Shown: in pieces, positions 23,266-31,684 of the stretch
How positions within the stretch are numbered: position 1 is the stretch's first letter
How the letters are laid out: the number at the start of each line of letters is the position of its first letter
Assembly: GCF_000428945.1 (NCBI RefSeq)
Contig: NZ_AUAX01000004.1
Span: 434,001-498,000 of the forward strand
Source: Hamadaea tsunoensis DSM 44101
GTDB taxonomy: Bacteria; Actinomycetota; Actinomycetes; Mycobacteriales; Micromonosporaceae
Reading direction: 5' to 3'
DNA length: 64,000 bases
Notes under the pieces: model-generated
What the model was told of the DNA's origin: nothing
The model's database searches: none
Seen by the model: the letters and a program-made list of their open reading frames with translations, nothing else
Made by a program: the position numbers and the translations under genes

Positions 23266-25412
23266 GAGAGGGTCGTGCGGATGTGGCGGGCGGCCGCCAC
23301 CAGGTTCCCCAGTGCCGCTTCCACCTCCGCGTACGTGCGGGTTTTGAGGCCGCAGTCCGGATTCGCCCAGGCCCGGTCCCCGCCGAGGCCCGCGACCGCC
23401 TTCGACAGCCGTGCCGTGATCTCGGCGACCCCCGGTACGCGCGGCGAATGGATGTCGTAGACGCCCGGTCCCAGCCCGCGGCTGAAGGACGAGGCGGCCG
23501 ACAGCACGACGTCTCCGGATCGGGCGGATTCCACGGTGGTCACGTCGGCGTCGAGCATCTCCACCGCCGCCAGGATGTCCTCCACCTGCGAATAGCAGAG
23601 GTGCGTGTGGATCTGGACGTCGTCGGGTACGCCGCCCGTCGCGTACCGGTAGGCGTCGACGGCCCAGGCGAGGTACGCGTCCTGTTCGGACACCCGCAGT
23701 GGGAGCAGTTCCCGCAGGGCGGGCTCGTCGACCTGGATGACGGCGGCCCCGGCGCGGACGAGATCGTCGACTTCGGCGCGCAGCGCGCGGGCGACCTGCT
23801 CGACGACCGCGCGGACGGGCAGGTCCCGGCGGACGAAGGACCACGCGACGATCGTGACCGGGCCGGTGAGCATGCCCTTGACCGGCTTGGCCGTCAGCGA
23901 CTGCGCGTAGGAGATCCAGTCGAGCGTGATCGGCTTGGGCCGCCGCACGTCGGCGTGGATGATCGGCGGGCGGGTGCAGCGGGAGCCGTACGACTGGACC
24001 CAGCCGTTGCGGGTGACCGCGAAGCCGTCGAGGTTCTCCGCGAAGTACTGGACCATGTCGTTGCGCTCGGGTTCGCCGTGCACGAGCACGTCGAGGCCGA
24101 GGTCCTCCTGGACGTGGACGGCGCGGGCGATGGCCGCCCGGATCCGTTGCGTGTACGCGTCCGCCGACAGGTGGCCGGCGGCGAGACCGGCGCGCGCCCG
24201 GCGAACGTCGTCGGTCTGCGGGAAGCTGCCGATGGTCGTGGTCGGCACGGGCGGCAGCTGCAGGCGCGCCGCCTGGGCCGCGGCGCGTACGGGATAGGGG
24301 CTTCGCACCGGCGGGACGAAGGGCGACGGGACCGAGGGCGGCGCCGAGACGACGGGCGGGAGGGCGACCCCCCGGGACAGGGCGACGATCTCCGCGACCT
24401 TCTGCTCGGCGAACGCGAGCCGGTCGCGCAGTTCCGGGTCGAGGTCCGGCTCCAGGTCCAGGTCGTAGGGCACGTGCTGCAGCGAACACGAGCTGGACAC
24501 GACCACCTCGCCCACCTCGGCCAGCCGCGCCAGCGTCGCGGCAACCGCCGGGTCCGTGCGCCACACGTCCCGGCCGGACACCACGCCCGCGAAAATCGTC
24601 TTGCCCCGCAACGGTTCCAGGTCCGCCGGCAGGTCACCGCGGACCAGGTCCAGAGCCAGGCCCTCGATCGGCGTACGCGCCAACGCCGGCAGGGCCTCGC
24701 GCAGTTCTCCGAAGTAGCCGGCGACCACGATCCGCGGCCGGTCCGCCACCCCGCCCAGGACGGCGTACGCCTCCTGCGCCGCCGTGATCTCCTCGGCGGT
24801 CCGGTCACCGGCGAGGGCCGGCTCGTCGAACTGCACCCAGCGGACTCCGGCCGCCGCGAGCAGGCCGAGCAGGTCCGCGTACACGGAGAGGAGTTCCGGC
24901 AGCCGGTGCAGCGGCGAGCCCTTGGCGAGCAGGAGGAAGGTGACCGGGCCGAGCAGGACGGGCCGGGTGTCGAGGCCGAGGTCGCGGGCCTCGACCCACT
25001 CGGACAGCGGCTTGTCCGGGTGGAGGACGAACGGGGTGTCCTCGTCCAGCTCGGGCACGATGTAGTGGTAGTTCGTGTCGAACCACTTGGTCATGCGCAA
25101 CGGCGCGAGGGTGCCGTTCCCCCGCGCCATCGCGAAGTACGCGTCCAGCGGGTCGAGGCCGCGGAAGCGTTCCGGCACCGCGCCCACCAGCACCGCGGTG
25201 TCCAGCACCTGGTCGTAGAACGAGAAGGTGTTCGACGGCGGCGCGGTCAGGCCCAGCTCGGCCAGCCGCAGCCAGGTGCGGCGGCGCTCGTCACGGCCGG
25301 CCGCCAGCAACGCGTCTCTCGCCGTCCGTCCTGACCAGTACGCCTCGAGCGCCTGCTTGATCTCGCGCCGCGCGCCGATGCGGGGGTAGCCGAGGACCGT
25401 GCTGCCGTACAT
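23262..25412 (-). CDS. metE: Cobalamin-independent methionine synthase
   Basis: A 716-residue 5-methyltetrahydropteroyltriglutamate-homocysteine methyltransferase that makes methionine in the cytoplasm. The N-terminal GYPRIGARREIKQALEAYW and the zinc ligands in the C-terminal barrel (H and C in IHTHLC, a Glu in ESARSGD, C in NPDCGLKTR) are all present. It is slightly shorter than enterobacterial MetE (about 753). An AAGGAGAG site precedes the ATG at 25412. The leader to the divergent LysR gene is only 107 bp; I see no cobalamin riboswitch there. The stop codon sits in the last unit of a 14-bp repeat array. Confidence 0.95.
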   Translation of the reverse strand: MYGSTVLGYPRIGARREIKQALEAYWSGRTARDALLAAGRDERRRTWLRLAELGLTAPPSNTFSFYDQVLDTAVLVGAVPERFRGLDPLDAYFAMARGNGTLAPLRMTKWFDTNYHYIVPELDEDTPFVLHPDKPLSEWVEARDLGLDTRPVLLGPVTFLLLAKGSPLHRLPELLSVYADLLGLLAAAGVRWVQFDEPALAGDRTAEEITAAQEAYAVLGGVADRPRIVVAGYFGELREALPALARTPIEGLALDLVRGDLPADLEPLRGKTIFAGVVSGRDVWRTDPAVAATLARLAEVGEVVVSSSCSLQHVPYDLDLEPDLDPELRDRLAFAEQKVAEIVALSRGVALPPVVSAPPSVPSPFVPPVRSPYPVRAAAQAARLQLPPVPTTTIGSFPQTDDVRRARAGLAAGHLSADAYTQRIRAAIARAVHVQEDLGLDVLVHGEPERNDMVQYFAENLDGFAVTRNGWVQSYGSRCTRPPIIHADVRRPKPITLDWISYAQSLTAKPVKGMLTGPVTIVAWSFVRRDLPVRAVVEQVARALRAEVDDLVRAGAAVIQVDEPALRELLPLRVSEQDAYLAWAVDAYRYATGGVPDDVQIHTHLCYSQVEDILAAVEMLDADVTTVESARSGDVVLSAASSFSRGLGPGVYDIHSPRVPGVAEITARLSKAVAGLGGDRAWANPDCGLKTRTYAEVEAALGNLVAAARHIRTTLS

Positions 25413-25519
25413 GGAACTCTCCTTTGCGTCCGGTGTGGGTCCACAGGTTGCCCGACACCGCCTGGCGCGCGTGGGATCCATCAGCGGCCCTTATGGCCGG
25501 TACGGCAGGATGGACAGCT

Positions 25520-26383
25520 GTGCCGACGCTGCCGGATCTCGCCGCGTTCGCCGCGGTGGCGCGGCGGGCGAGCTTCTCGCGGGCGGCCGTCGAGCTCGGG
25601 GTCACGCAGCCGGCGGTCTCCCAGGCCGTCGCGCGCCTCGAACGCGAGCTGGGCGTACGCCTCGTGCACCGGACCAGCCGGACGGTCGAGCTGACCGAGG
25701 CCGGGCGTACGCTGCTGGGTCCGGCGGAGGCGGTGCTGGACCAGGTCGCCGCGTTCACGGCCGAGGCCGCCCGGTGGTCGACGACCGAACCGTCGGGTAT
25801 CAGGCTCGCTTATGCACCCCTCGTCGGTACGCTGGCCGCGCGGACGGCCCGGCGGTTGTCCCAGCGCAAACCGGCGGTCGCGGTGGATCTCGTGCCGCTC
25901 GGCGGGACGGCCGCCGCCGAGGCGCTCCAGCGGGCCGAGGTCGCGGCGGCGCTGTTGCACACGCCGTTCCCGCCGGGGTTCGCGTCGACCGCCCGGTTCC
26001 GCGTACCGGTCACGCATCTGGCCGTGCCCGCCGCGTCGGCCCTGGCCACGTCCACCGGCGTACGCCCGGCCCAGCTCTTCCAGCACGAGCTGCTGATCCC
26101 GCAGCCGTTGTGGCCGCGGGCGAGCCGGACCGTCGAGCATCCGCGCCTGGTGGCGGTCGGCGACGACGTGAGCGCCGGCCTGGACCTGGTGGCCGCCGGG
26201 CGTGGACTGCTGCCGGTCCCCCGCCTGACCGCCGACACGGTACGCCGGCCCGACCTCGCCTTCGTCCGGCTCGACGGCGTCGACCTGGCGTTCACGTTCG
26301 GGCTGGCCTGGTCGCCCGAGCGGGCCGGTCCCGAGGTCGTCGCGCTGGTCCAGGCGGTGCAGGAGATGCTGCGGACCATCTGA
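25520..26383 (+). CDS. LysR-family transcriptional regulator divergent from metE
   Basis: A 287-residue LysR-type regulator with an N-terminal winged helix (LAAFAAVARRASFSRAAVELGVTQPAVSQAVARLE) and a periplasmic-binding-like effector domain (from about residue 90). The GTG at 25520 gives a standard N-terminus. The divergent position next to metE parallels metR-metE in enterobacteria and suggests control of metE, but I do not see the MetR consensus (TGAA-N5-TTCA) in the 107-bp gap, so this remains inference. Confidence 0.88.
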   Translation: MPTLPDLAAFAAVARRASFSRAAVELGVTQPAVSQAVARLERELGVRLVHRTSRTVELTEAGRTLLGPAEAVLDQVAAFTAEAARWSTTEPSGIRLAYAPLVGTLAARTARRLSQRKPAVAVDLVPLGGTAAAEALQRAEVAAALLHTPFPPGFASTARFRVPVTHLAVPAASALATSTGVRPAQLFQHELLIPQPLWPRASRTVEHPRLVAVGDDVSAGLDLVAAGRGLLPVPRLTADTVRRPDLAFVRLDGVDLAFTFGLAWSPERAGPEVVALVQAVQEMLRTI

Positions 26384-26408
26384 GCTGCTGATTCGAACGG
26401 CGACGGGC

Positions 26409-26648
26409 TCATTCGAACAGCGAGTGGTGCGTGCCCTTCGGCTCCTCGTGGTAGCGCTGCCGCCGCCGGTGCTGGATGACGAACAGGTCCACCAGGGCGA
26501 TGAGCGCGAGGACGCCCAGCAGGATCGCCGGAACCACCCAGCCGGCGAAGGCGGCCCACACCGCCAGCGGCAGGCTGAGGATCAGCCCGAAGCTGGCGAA
26601 CACCAGGCGGAGGTTCAGCGCGCTCCGCGCGTCGCGCGGCTCGGTCAT
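26409..26648 (-). CDS. Small two-helix membrane protein
   Basis: A 79-residue protein with two transmembrane helices (about 15-33 and 36-55) and a basic cytoplasmic tail with QHRRRQRYH. The N-terminus ARSALNLRLVFASFGLI resembles small actinobacterial membrane proteins of unknown role (DUF6343-like, from memory). The ATG at 26648 is preferred over an upstream one that would add a basic non-coding-like stretch. It converges with the LysR gene. Confidence 0.65.
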   Translation of the reverse strand: MTEPRDARSALNLRLVFASFGLILSLPLAVWAAFAGWVVPAILLGVLALIALVDLFVIQHRRRQRYHEEPKGTHHSLFE

Positions 26649-26699
26649 GCCCCCCATTCTTCCCCCGATACGCCTCCGCCGATACTCTCCGTCCATCTA

Positions 26700-26742
26700 T
26701 GATGTCAGAAAGACGTCTTGCGTGACATCACTCATGACATCA
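26700..26742. promoter_or_regulatory. Three TGACATCA boxes upstream of the MFS gene
   Basis: TGATGTCA at 26700-26707 (inverse orientation), TGACATCA at 26723-26730 and TGACATCA at 26735-26742. The first two make an inverted repeat with 15 bp between, centred on the palindrome AGACGTCT (26711-26718). This dense symmetry just before the MFS start (26754) suggests an operator; no regulator gene is adjacent. Confidence 0.45.
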
Positions 26743-26753
26743 CACTAGTGATC

Positions 26754-28013
26754 ATGACAGTCACCCCCACCGTCGAGATCGCCGACCCGCCACCGCCGAG
26801 CCTGTGGCGCAACCGCGCCTTCAATCTGCTGTGGACCAGCCAGGCGCTGTCGGGCCTCGGTTCGGCCATGTCGAACCTTGCCCTGCCGCTGCTCACCCTC
26901 GGCATCACCCGCTCGCCGATCCAGGCCGGCGTCGTCGGGACCGCCTCCGCCGTGGTACGCCTCGCCTGCCAGCTGCCGGCCGGCGTACTCACGGATCGGA
27001 TGGACCGGCGCAGGCTGATGCTGATCTGCGACGCGGTGCGGCTCTTCGCGTACGCCCTGCTGGGTTTCGCCGTGGTGACCGACCGGGTGACGCTGGCGTG
27101 GATCGTCATCACCGCGTCCCTGGTGGCGGTGTTCAACGTGGCCCATGAGAACGCGCAGTTCAGCGCGGTCCGCAACGTCGTGCCGCTGGTCCAGGTGCCG
27201 GACGCGACCGCGCGCAACGAGGCCCGCCAAGCGACCGTGTCCCTCGTGGGACCCCCGATCGGCGGCCTGCTGTACGCGGCCGGCCGCGCGGTCCCGTTCT
27301 TCGCGGACGCGGTGTCCTACCTGCTGTCCTTCATCGGGATCGCGCTGATCCGGCGCCCGATGCAGCAGGAGCGGACCGAGGCGCGCGAGCACCCGGTACG
27401 GGAGATGATCGAGGGTGTGCGGTTCACGCTCACCCAGCCGTTCCTGCGCTCGGTGCTGCTGATCGCGCCGCCGATCAACCTCGCGTTCAACGGCATCCTG
27501 TTCGCGATCATCGTGATCCTGCAGCAGCAGGGCGTGTCCCCGGCGCTCATCGGCACCACCGAGACGATCGTCGCGGTCGGCCTGCTCGCCGGTGCGCTGC
27601 TCGCCCCCGCCCTGGCCCGTCGTGTCCCGCTGCGCTGGCTCGTCTTCGGCATCTGCTGGATCGGCGTCGCGCTGTTCGCGGTCGCCGCGCTGCTCACCGG
27701 GTCCATCCTGGTCGCGGCGCCGATCGCCCTGGCCATCGCGTTCGGACCGGCCTGCAACGCCGCGCTCTTCGGCTACCAGGCGGCGGTCACGCCCGACCGG
27801 CTCCAGGGCCGCGTGATGTCCGTGATCATGCTGCTCGCGATGAGCCTCGCGAGCCTCGCCTCGCTGCTCGGCGGCCTCTTCGTCCAGTGGTGGGGCGGCC
27901 CCGGGACGGTCCTGGCGTTCGGCGCGATCCTCGCGGTCTCCGCCGTGGCGGCCACCTTCAGCAAGGGCGTACGCGACATGCGGCCGCTCGGGGAAGTGAC
28001 CGCCCCGGCCTGA
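26754..28013 (+). CDS. MFS transporter, EntS/MFS_3-like
   Basis: A 419-residue integral membrane exporter with 12 predicted transmembrane helices. The opening SLWRNRAFNLLWTSQALSGLGSAMSNLALPLL and the loop motif GVLTDRMDRRRLM are typical of the EntS/macrolide-efflux branch of the major facilitator superfamily. The substrate is unknown; relatives export siderophores or antibiotics. The ATG at 26754 follows closely on a cluster of TGACATCA boxes, suggesting regulated expression. Confidence 0.85.
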   Translation: MTVTPTVEIADPPPPSLWRNRAFNLLWTSQALSGLGSAMSNLALPLLTLGITRSPIQAGVVGTASAVVRLACQLPAGVLTDRMDRRRLMLICDAVRLFAYALLGFAVVTDRVTLAWIVITASLVAVFNVAHENAQFSAVRNVVPLVQVPDATARNEARQATVSLVGPPIGGLLYAAGRAVPFFADAVSYLLSFIGIALIRRPMQQERTEAREHPVREMIEGVRFTLTQPFLRSVLLIAPPINLAFNGILFAIIVILQQQGVSPALIGTTETIVAVGLLAGALLAPALARRVPLRWLVFGICWIGVALFAVAALLTGSILVAAPIALAIAFGPACNAALFGYQAAVTPDRLQGRVMSVIMLLAMSLASLASLLGGLFVQWWGGPGTVLAFGAILAVSAVAATFSKGVRDMRPLGEVTAPA

Positions 28014-28044
28014 CGAACCGCCTGATCCCCGCCGTCCGGACCGG

Positions 28045-29322
28045 TCAGCAGCTCTTGTGGAACGGCGGGACGGCCGGCGGCGGATCGCCGGGCGCCAGAT
28101 ACCGGCCGATCGCCCGGAACACCGTGTCGCTCGCGTTCGGATAGTTCCCCTGGCAGTCGAAGGCGCCCGGCAGGAAGGTCACCGCCACCGAGATCCCGAT
28201 CCCCTCCTGCGGCAGGTACGCCTCGGTCGCCGCGTACCCGCCCAGGAGGGGGTTCTGCAGGATCCAGTCGCCCGAGCGCACGATCCCCAGCCCGTAGTTG
28301 TACGCGGTCTGCTGCGTGAAGCACGACGGTACGCAGTTCGCCTGCTTGCGACCGACGCCCATCAGCAGCGGGTCGGTCATCGCGTGGTAGCTCTCGGAGG
28401 TCAGCAGCTTCCCGGTGCCCACCGCGACGGCCGTGGTCGCCAGGTCGTCGATCGTGCTCGTCTCGCTGGCGCCGGTGGGCGTACCCCAGTCCGCGTTCCA
28501 GTAGGTGGCCTCCTCGTAGAAGCCGCGCGTCGCCGGGACGCCCAGGGCCGAGCGCCGCTCCGAGCTGTACGCGTGCAGCGCCGGCTCCGGCACCGACCCG
28601 GTGTCCGAAGCGGTCGTGCCGGTGAGCCCCATCGGCACCAGCACTCTCTCCCGGAGCAGTCGGTCGAGCGGCTTCCCGCCCACCTTGGCCAGGATCTCGC
28701 CGAGGATCATGAAGTTGGTGTGGGCGTAGCTCCAGCCGGTGCCGGGCGGGAACACCACCGGCCGGCGGAAGGCGTACGCGAGCCGGCGCTCGTAGCTCCA
28801 CGACTGGAACGGATCGGCGTTGAAGTCGGCCAGCCACCGGGGGTCGGATTCGTAGTCGGGATAGCCGGACGTCTGGTTGGCGAGCATCTTCAGCGTGACC
28901 TTGTCCGCCTCGGGCAGATTCGGCTCCCAGCGCCGGATCGTGTCGTCGAGGCCGACGGCGTGCTCCTCGACCAGGAGCATCAGCAGCGTCCCGATGTACG
29001 CGAACGCCACCGCGCCGTTGCGGAACCGCATGTCCGTCGTCGCCGGTACGCCGTCCAGCGACTCGCCGAACGCCCGCTCGACGACGACCGTATCGCCCCT
29101 GGTCACCTTGACCAGCAAGGATCTCAGCGAACTGCCGGCCATCGCTCCCCGGATCATCGACGCGATCCGGGCGGCCTCGGCGGACGCCGGGCCTGGCGAT
29201 GCCGGCGCCGGAGCCAGCGTCGGCTTCGGCGTCGGTGCCGTGTGGACGATCGCCGGGCCGAGCAGCAGGCCGGCACCCAGAACGGCCATCGCCACGACCG
29301 CCCGCGTACGCCGTTCGCCCAT
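28045..29322 (-). CDS. Exported serine beta-lactamase-fold protein lacking catalytic motifs
   Basis: A 425-residue protein with a signal peptide (AVVAMAVLGAGLLLG) and a Pro-rich linker, then a class C beta-lactamase/DD-peptidase fold recognisable from ANQTSGYPDY, PPGTGWSYAHTNFMILGEIL and YNYGLGI. The expected S-x-x-K nucleophile motif reads A104-V-A-F107 (RNGAVAF where the family has IGSVTK). The Y-x-N motif reads Y199-A-H201, and the late H/K-x-G motif is not visible. It is therefore likely a pseudoenzyme, perhaps binding peptidoglycan or an inhibitor. Several Cys pairs suggest disulfides. Confidence 0.8.
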   Translation of the reverse strand: MGERRTRAVVAMAVLGAGLLLGPAIVHTAPTPKPTLAPAPASPGPASAEAARIASMIRGAMAGSSLRSLLVKVTRGDTVVVERAFGESLDGVPATTDMRFRNGAVAFAYIGTLLMLLVEEHAVGLDDTIRRWEPNLPEADKVTLKMLANQTSGYPDYESDPRWLADFNADPFQSWSYERRLAYAFRRPVVFPPGTGWSYAHTNFMILGEILAKVGGKPLDRLLRERVLVPMGLTGTTASDTGSVPEPALHAYSSERRSALGVPATRGFYEEATYWNADWGTPTGASETSTIDDLATTAVAVGTGKLLTSESYHAMTDPLLMGVGRKQANCVPSCFTQQTAYNYGLGIVRSGDWILQNPLLGGYAATEAYLPQEGIGISVAVTFLPGAFDCQGNYPNASDTVFRAIGRYLAPGDPPPAVPPFHKSC

Positions 29323-29439
29323 CGCACCCTCTTCCGTCGTGACCCTCCACGATGGTAAAAGCGGCAAAGGTCGCAAGACCCGCGATTCCGGATTGTCGTC
29401 GGGGCGGTCGTCCCCGGCGATCGATGGCATGCTGACTTC

Positions 29440-29886
29440 ATGGAGACCGTCTTCGAAGCGGCCGGCGGTACCGAGGGCATGCTCCGGCTGGCCGACGCGT
29501 GGCATCGCCGGGTCCTCGCCGACGAGGTCGTCGCGCACGCGTTCCACCACGGGTTCAAGCCCGATCACACCGAGCGGCTGGCGGCATACTGGGCCGAGGC
29601 GCTCGGCGGGCCGGTCGCGTACACGGGCGTCTACGGCGACGAGTCGTCGGTCGTGCGCAGGCACAGCGGCAACGGCGAGCACACGGAGATGGACCGGCGG
29701 GCGATCGCCTGCTTCGACGAGGCGCTGACGGACGTCGGGATCACCGAGGACCCGCTGCGCCAGGTGCTGCACGACTACTTCGCGTGGGCGACCACGACCA
29801 CGATGAACCGGTACCACGACCCCGCCGAAGACGTCCCGGAAGGACTGCCGCTCCCCCGCTGGTCCTGGACCGGCCTACAACCCTGA
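29440..29886 (+). CDS. Group II truncated haemoglobin-like protein
   Basis: A 148-residue globin (FEAAGGTEGMLRLADAWHRRVLADEVVAHAFHHGFKPDHTERLAAYWAEALGG). It has the truncated-globin features of a short A helix, a His-rich E-region and the conserved YWAEALGGP block; actinobacterial relatives are annotated as group II truncated haemoglobins or oxidoreductases. It likely binds haem and O2 or NO. It converges with a dienelactone-hydrolase gene, with a palindromic element between them. Confidence 0.8.
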   Translation: METVFEAAGGTEGMLRLADAWHRRVLADEVVAHAFHHGFKPDHTERLAAYWAEALGGPVAYTGVYGDESSVVRRHSGNGEHTEMDRRAIACFDEALTDVGITEDPLRQVLHDYFAWATTTTMNRYHDPAEDVPEGLPLPRWSWTGLQP

Positions 29887-29929
29887 CCCACCCCACCTTC
29901 CCCGCCCGCACCCGCACCCGCACCCGCCT

Positions 29930-30010
29930 CAAGATCCGGTTTGGATCAGGGAAATCACCCGAATCTTGGGCCATGATTCGGGTGAAAACCGTGATCCAAA
30001 CCGGATCTTG
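29930..30010. repeat. Palindromic intergenic element, family 2, copy 2
   Basis: An 81-bp compound palindrome. The outer arms CAAGATCCGGTTTGGATCA/TGATCCAAACCGGATCTTG pair perfectly over 19 bp. The inner arms TCACCCGAATC/GATTCGGGTGA pair perfectly over 11 bp. Compared with copy 3 the outer arm has CCGG instead of CCCG, and the opposite arm has the matching change, so pairing is conserved. It lies between convergent genes. A CCCGCA hexanucleotide run (29908-29926) precedes it. Confidence 0.85.
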
Positions 30011-30065
30011 GGGCGGCCGCACGGGCGCTGCGCGGTTTCAGCAGCGTTCTGAATGACGAGACGGT

Positions 30066-30641
30066 CTAGATCCGGTCGAGGAAGGCGAGCGATCGCTCCA
30101 GCGCCAGCGCGGCCGACTTCTCGTCGTACTGGTCGATGCTGCTGTCGGCGAACAGGTGGTGCTCACCCGGGTAGAGGAACAGCTCGCCGTCCGCGGCCTG
30201 CTCGACGATCTGCCGGGCGAACTCGATGTCGCCCTCGCCGACGAAGAACGGGTCCTGGTCGGTCGCGTGGATCTGCACCGGTACGCCGGCCGGCCAGTCG
30301 CCGCCGAACTCCGACGGCGGCGCGGCGGAGTAGTAGAACAGCGCACCCCGCGCGCCCGGCCGGGTCTGGGCGAGCAGCTGCGCCGCCATGACGCCGAAGG
30401 AGAACCCGGCGTACACGAGGTTGTCGGGCAGCCCCTCCGCGGCCGCGGCGCCCTTGCCGATCATCTCGCCGAAACCCTTGCCGCGCAGGTACGCCATGCC
30501 CTCGTCGATCGTCGGGAACACCTGCCCGTCGAAGAGGTCCGGCAGGTGAACGGTGTGCCCGGCCTCGCGCAGCGCCTCGGCGTACGCGCGCACGCCGGGG
30601 GTGAGGCCGAGGGAATGGTGGAACAGGAGTACGTCAGCCAT
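30066..30641 (-). CDS. Dienelactone hydrolase family alpha/beta-hydrolase
   Basis: A 191-residue alpha/beta-hydrolase. The nucleophile elbow is GFSFG (S81), the acid is likely Asp in ATDQDPFF, and the catalytic His is in GEHHLF. The opening VLLFHHSLGLTPGVRAYAEALREAGHTVHLPDLFDGQ is typical of the DLH family. It should hydrolyse an ester or lactone in the cytoplasm; the natural substrate is unknown. The stop of the WYL regulator gene lies 12 bp upstream, so the two genes are probably co-transcribed. Confidence 0.85.
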   Translation of the reverse strand: MADVLLFHHSLGLTPGVRAYAEALREAGHTVHLPDLFDGQVFPTIDEGMAYLRGKGFGEMIGKGAAAAEGLPDNLVYAGFSFGVMAAQLLAQTRPGARGALFYYSAAPPSEFGGDWPAGVPVQIHATDQDPFFVGEGDIEFARQIVEQAADGELFLYPGEHHLFADSSIDQYDEKSAALALERSLAFLDRI

Positions 30642-30653
30642 GGGCCGAGTTTT

Positions 30654-31622
30654 TCACGAATTCCCGACATCTTCCGTCGGGATCCGCGATCGGTTCACCC
30701 CGTCCTGGAGGCGATCGGCGAGCAGGGTCATCTCCGCGACCAGCTCCGGTGGGCCGAGGACCCGGAACGCGGGGCCGAGCAGCGCCATGTGCAGCGCGAT
30801 CAGGCCGAGCGAGTCGGCACCGATGCGCAGCAGGCAGCTACGGCCGTCCACGTCCTCGACGACCGCCACCGTCGGGGGCACCTTCGCGGCGACGGCCGCC
30901 GCCGGGGCGTACACCTGGATCGTGGCTTGATGCCGGTAGGGGCCGCTGGTGATGGAGTCGGCCACGTACGCGGCGGCGTCGGGCGGGTCGACCGGGGTGA
31001 AGCGGACGCCGGTGCCGCGCGGGCCGCTGATCCGGTCCGCGCGGAACGTACGCCAGTCGTCGCGGTCGAGGTCGCGGGCGACGAGGTACCAGCGGCGTCC
31101 GGAGTGGACGATGCGGTGCGGTTCGACGGTCCGTTCCGTGAGCGTGCCGCCGTGGTCGCGGTACCCGAAGCCGAGGCGCTCGTGGTGCTCGCACGCCTCG
31201 GCGAGGATCGCGAGCAGTTCCCCGTCGATGGCGGCCGCCGGGTTGGGCAGGGCCTCGGTGGCCGCGCCGACCGCCCGGGCCCGCCGCCGCAACCGGGCGG
31301 GCAGGATGCGCTCCAGTTTGGCCAGCGTACGCTGCGCGGGCTCGGCCAGGCCGGTCGCCGAGCGCAGGCTGAGCACCAGCGCGACGGCCTCCTCGTCGTC
31401 GAGGGCGAGCGGGGGCAGCGCGGTGCCGGCCGTGAGCCGGTAGCCGCCGCCGACGCCCCGGCTGGCCGCGACCGGGTAGCCGAGATCGCGCAGCCGGGTC
31501 ATGTCGCGGCGCAGTGTGCGCTCGGTGACCTCCAGCCGCCCGGCCAGCTCGGGTCCGGCCCACTCCGGTCGGGTCGGCAGCAGGGTCAGCAGGCGTAGCA
31601 GTCGCGCCGAGGTGGTGAGCAC
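30654..31622 (-). CDS. WYL-domain helix-turn-helix regulator (YafY type)
   Basis: A 322-residue regulator with an N-terminal HTH_11 winged helix (LAGRLEVTERTLRRDMTRLRDLGYPVAASRG) and a WYL domain (GRRWYLVARDLDRDDWRTFRADRI), plus a C-terminal WCX extension. WYL domains sense nucleic acid or small ligands and can activate or repress. The GTG at 31622 is the first codon of the HTH. It is divergent from a VOC gene only 62 bp away, a pairing common in actinomycetes and suggesting that it controls that gene and the hydrolase downstream. Confidence 0.88.
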   Translation of the reverse strand: MLTTSARLLRLLTLLPTRPEWAGPELAGRLEVTERTLRRDMTRLRDLGYPVAASRGVGGGYRLTAGTALPPLALDDEEAVALVLSLRSATGLAEPAQRTLAKLERILPARLRRRARAVGAATEALPNPAAAIDGELLAILAEACEHHERLGFGYRDHGGTLTERTVEPHRIVHSGRRWYLVARDLDRDDWRTFRADRISGPRGTGVRFTPVDPPDAAAYVADSITSGPYRHQATIQVYAPAAAVAAKVPPTVAVVEDVDGRSCLLRIGADSLGLIALHMALLGPAFRVLGPPELVAEMTLLADRLQDGVNRSRIPTEDVGNS

Positions 31623-31684
31623 GATTTCGATCGTGCCACGGATAGCGGACCGGAACTGACCGCAATCCGCCCTATGGTGAGGTC

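Noticed and set aside
22407-25334. A 975-codon open frame on the plus strand across the DUF402 gene and metE
   Set aside because: The translation is compositionally biased and runs through palindromes and tandem repeats; both minus-strand genes are clear family members.
25413-25519. Cobalamin or SAM riboswitch in the metE leader
   Set aside because: The gap to the divergent LysR gene is 107 bp, too short for a B12 riboswitch, and no characteristic box was seen.
26384-26420. tRNA-like T-arm motif (ATTCGAAC occurs twice)
   Set aside because: No cloverleaf, acceptor stem or anticodon arm can be built; part of the motif is coding sequence of the small membrane protein.
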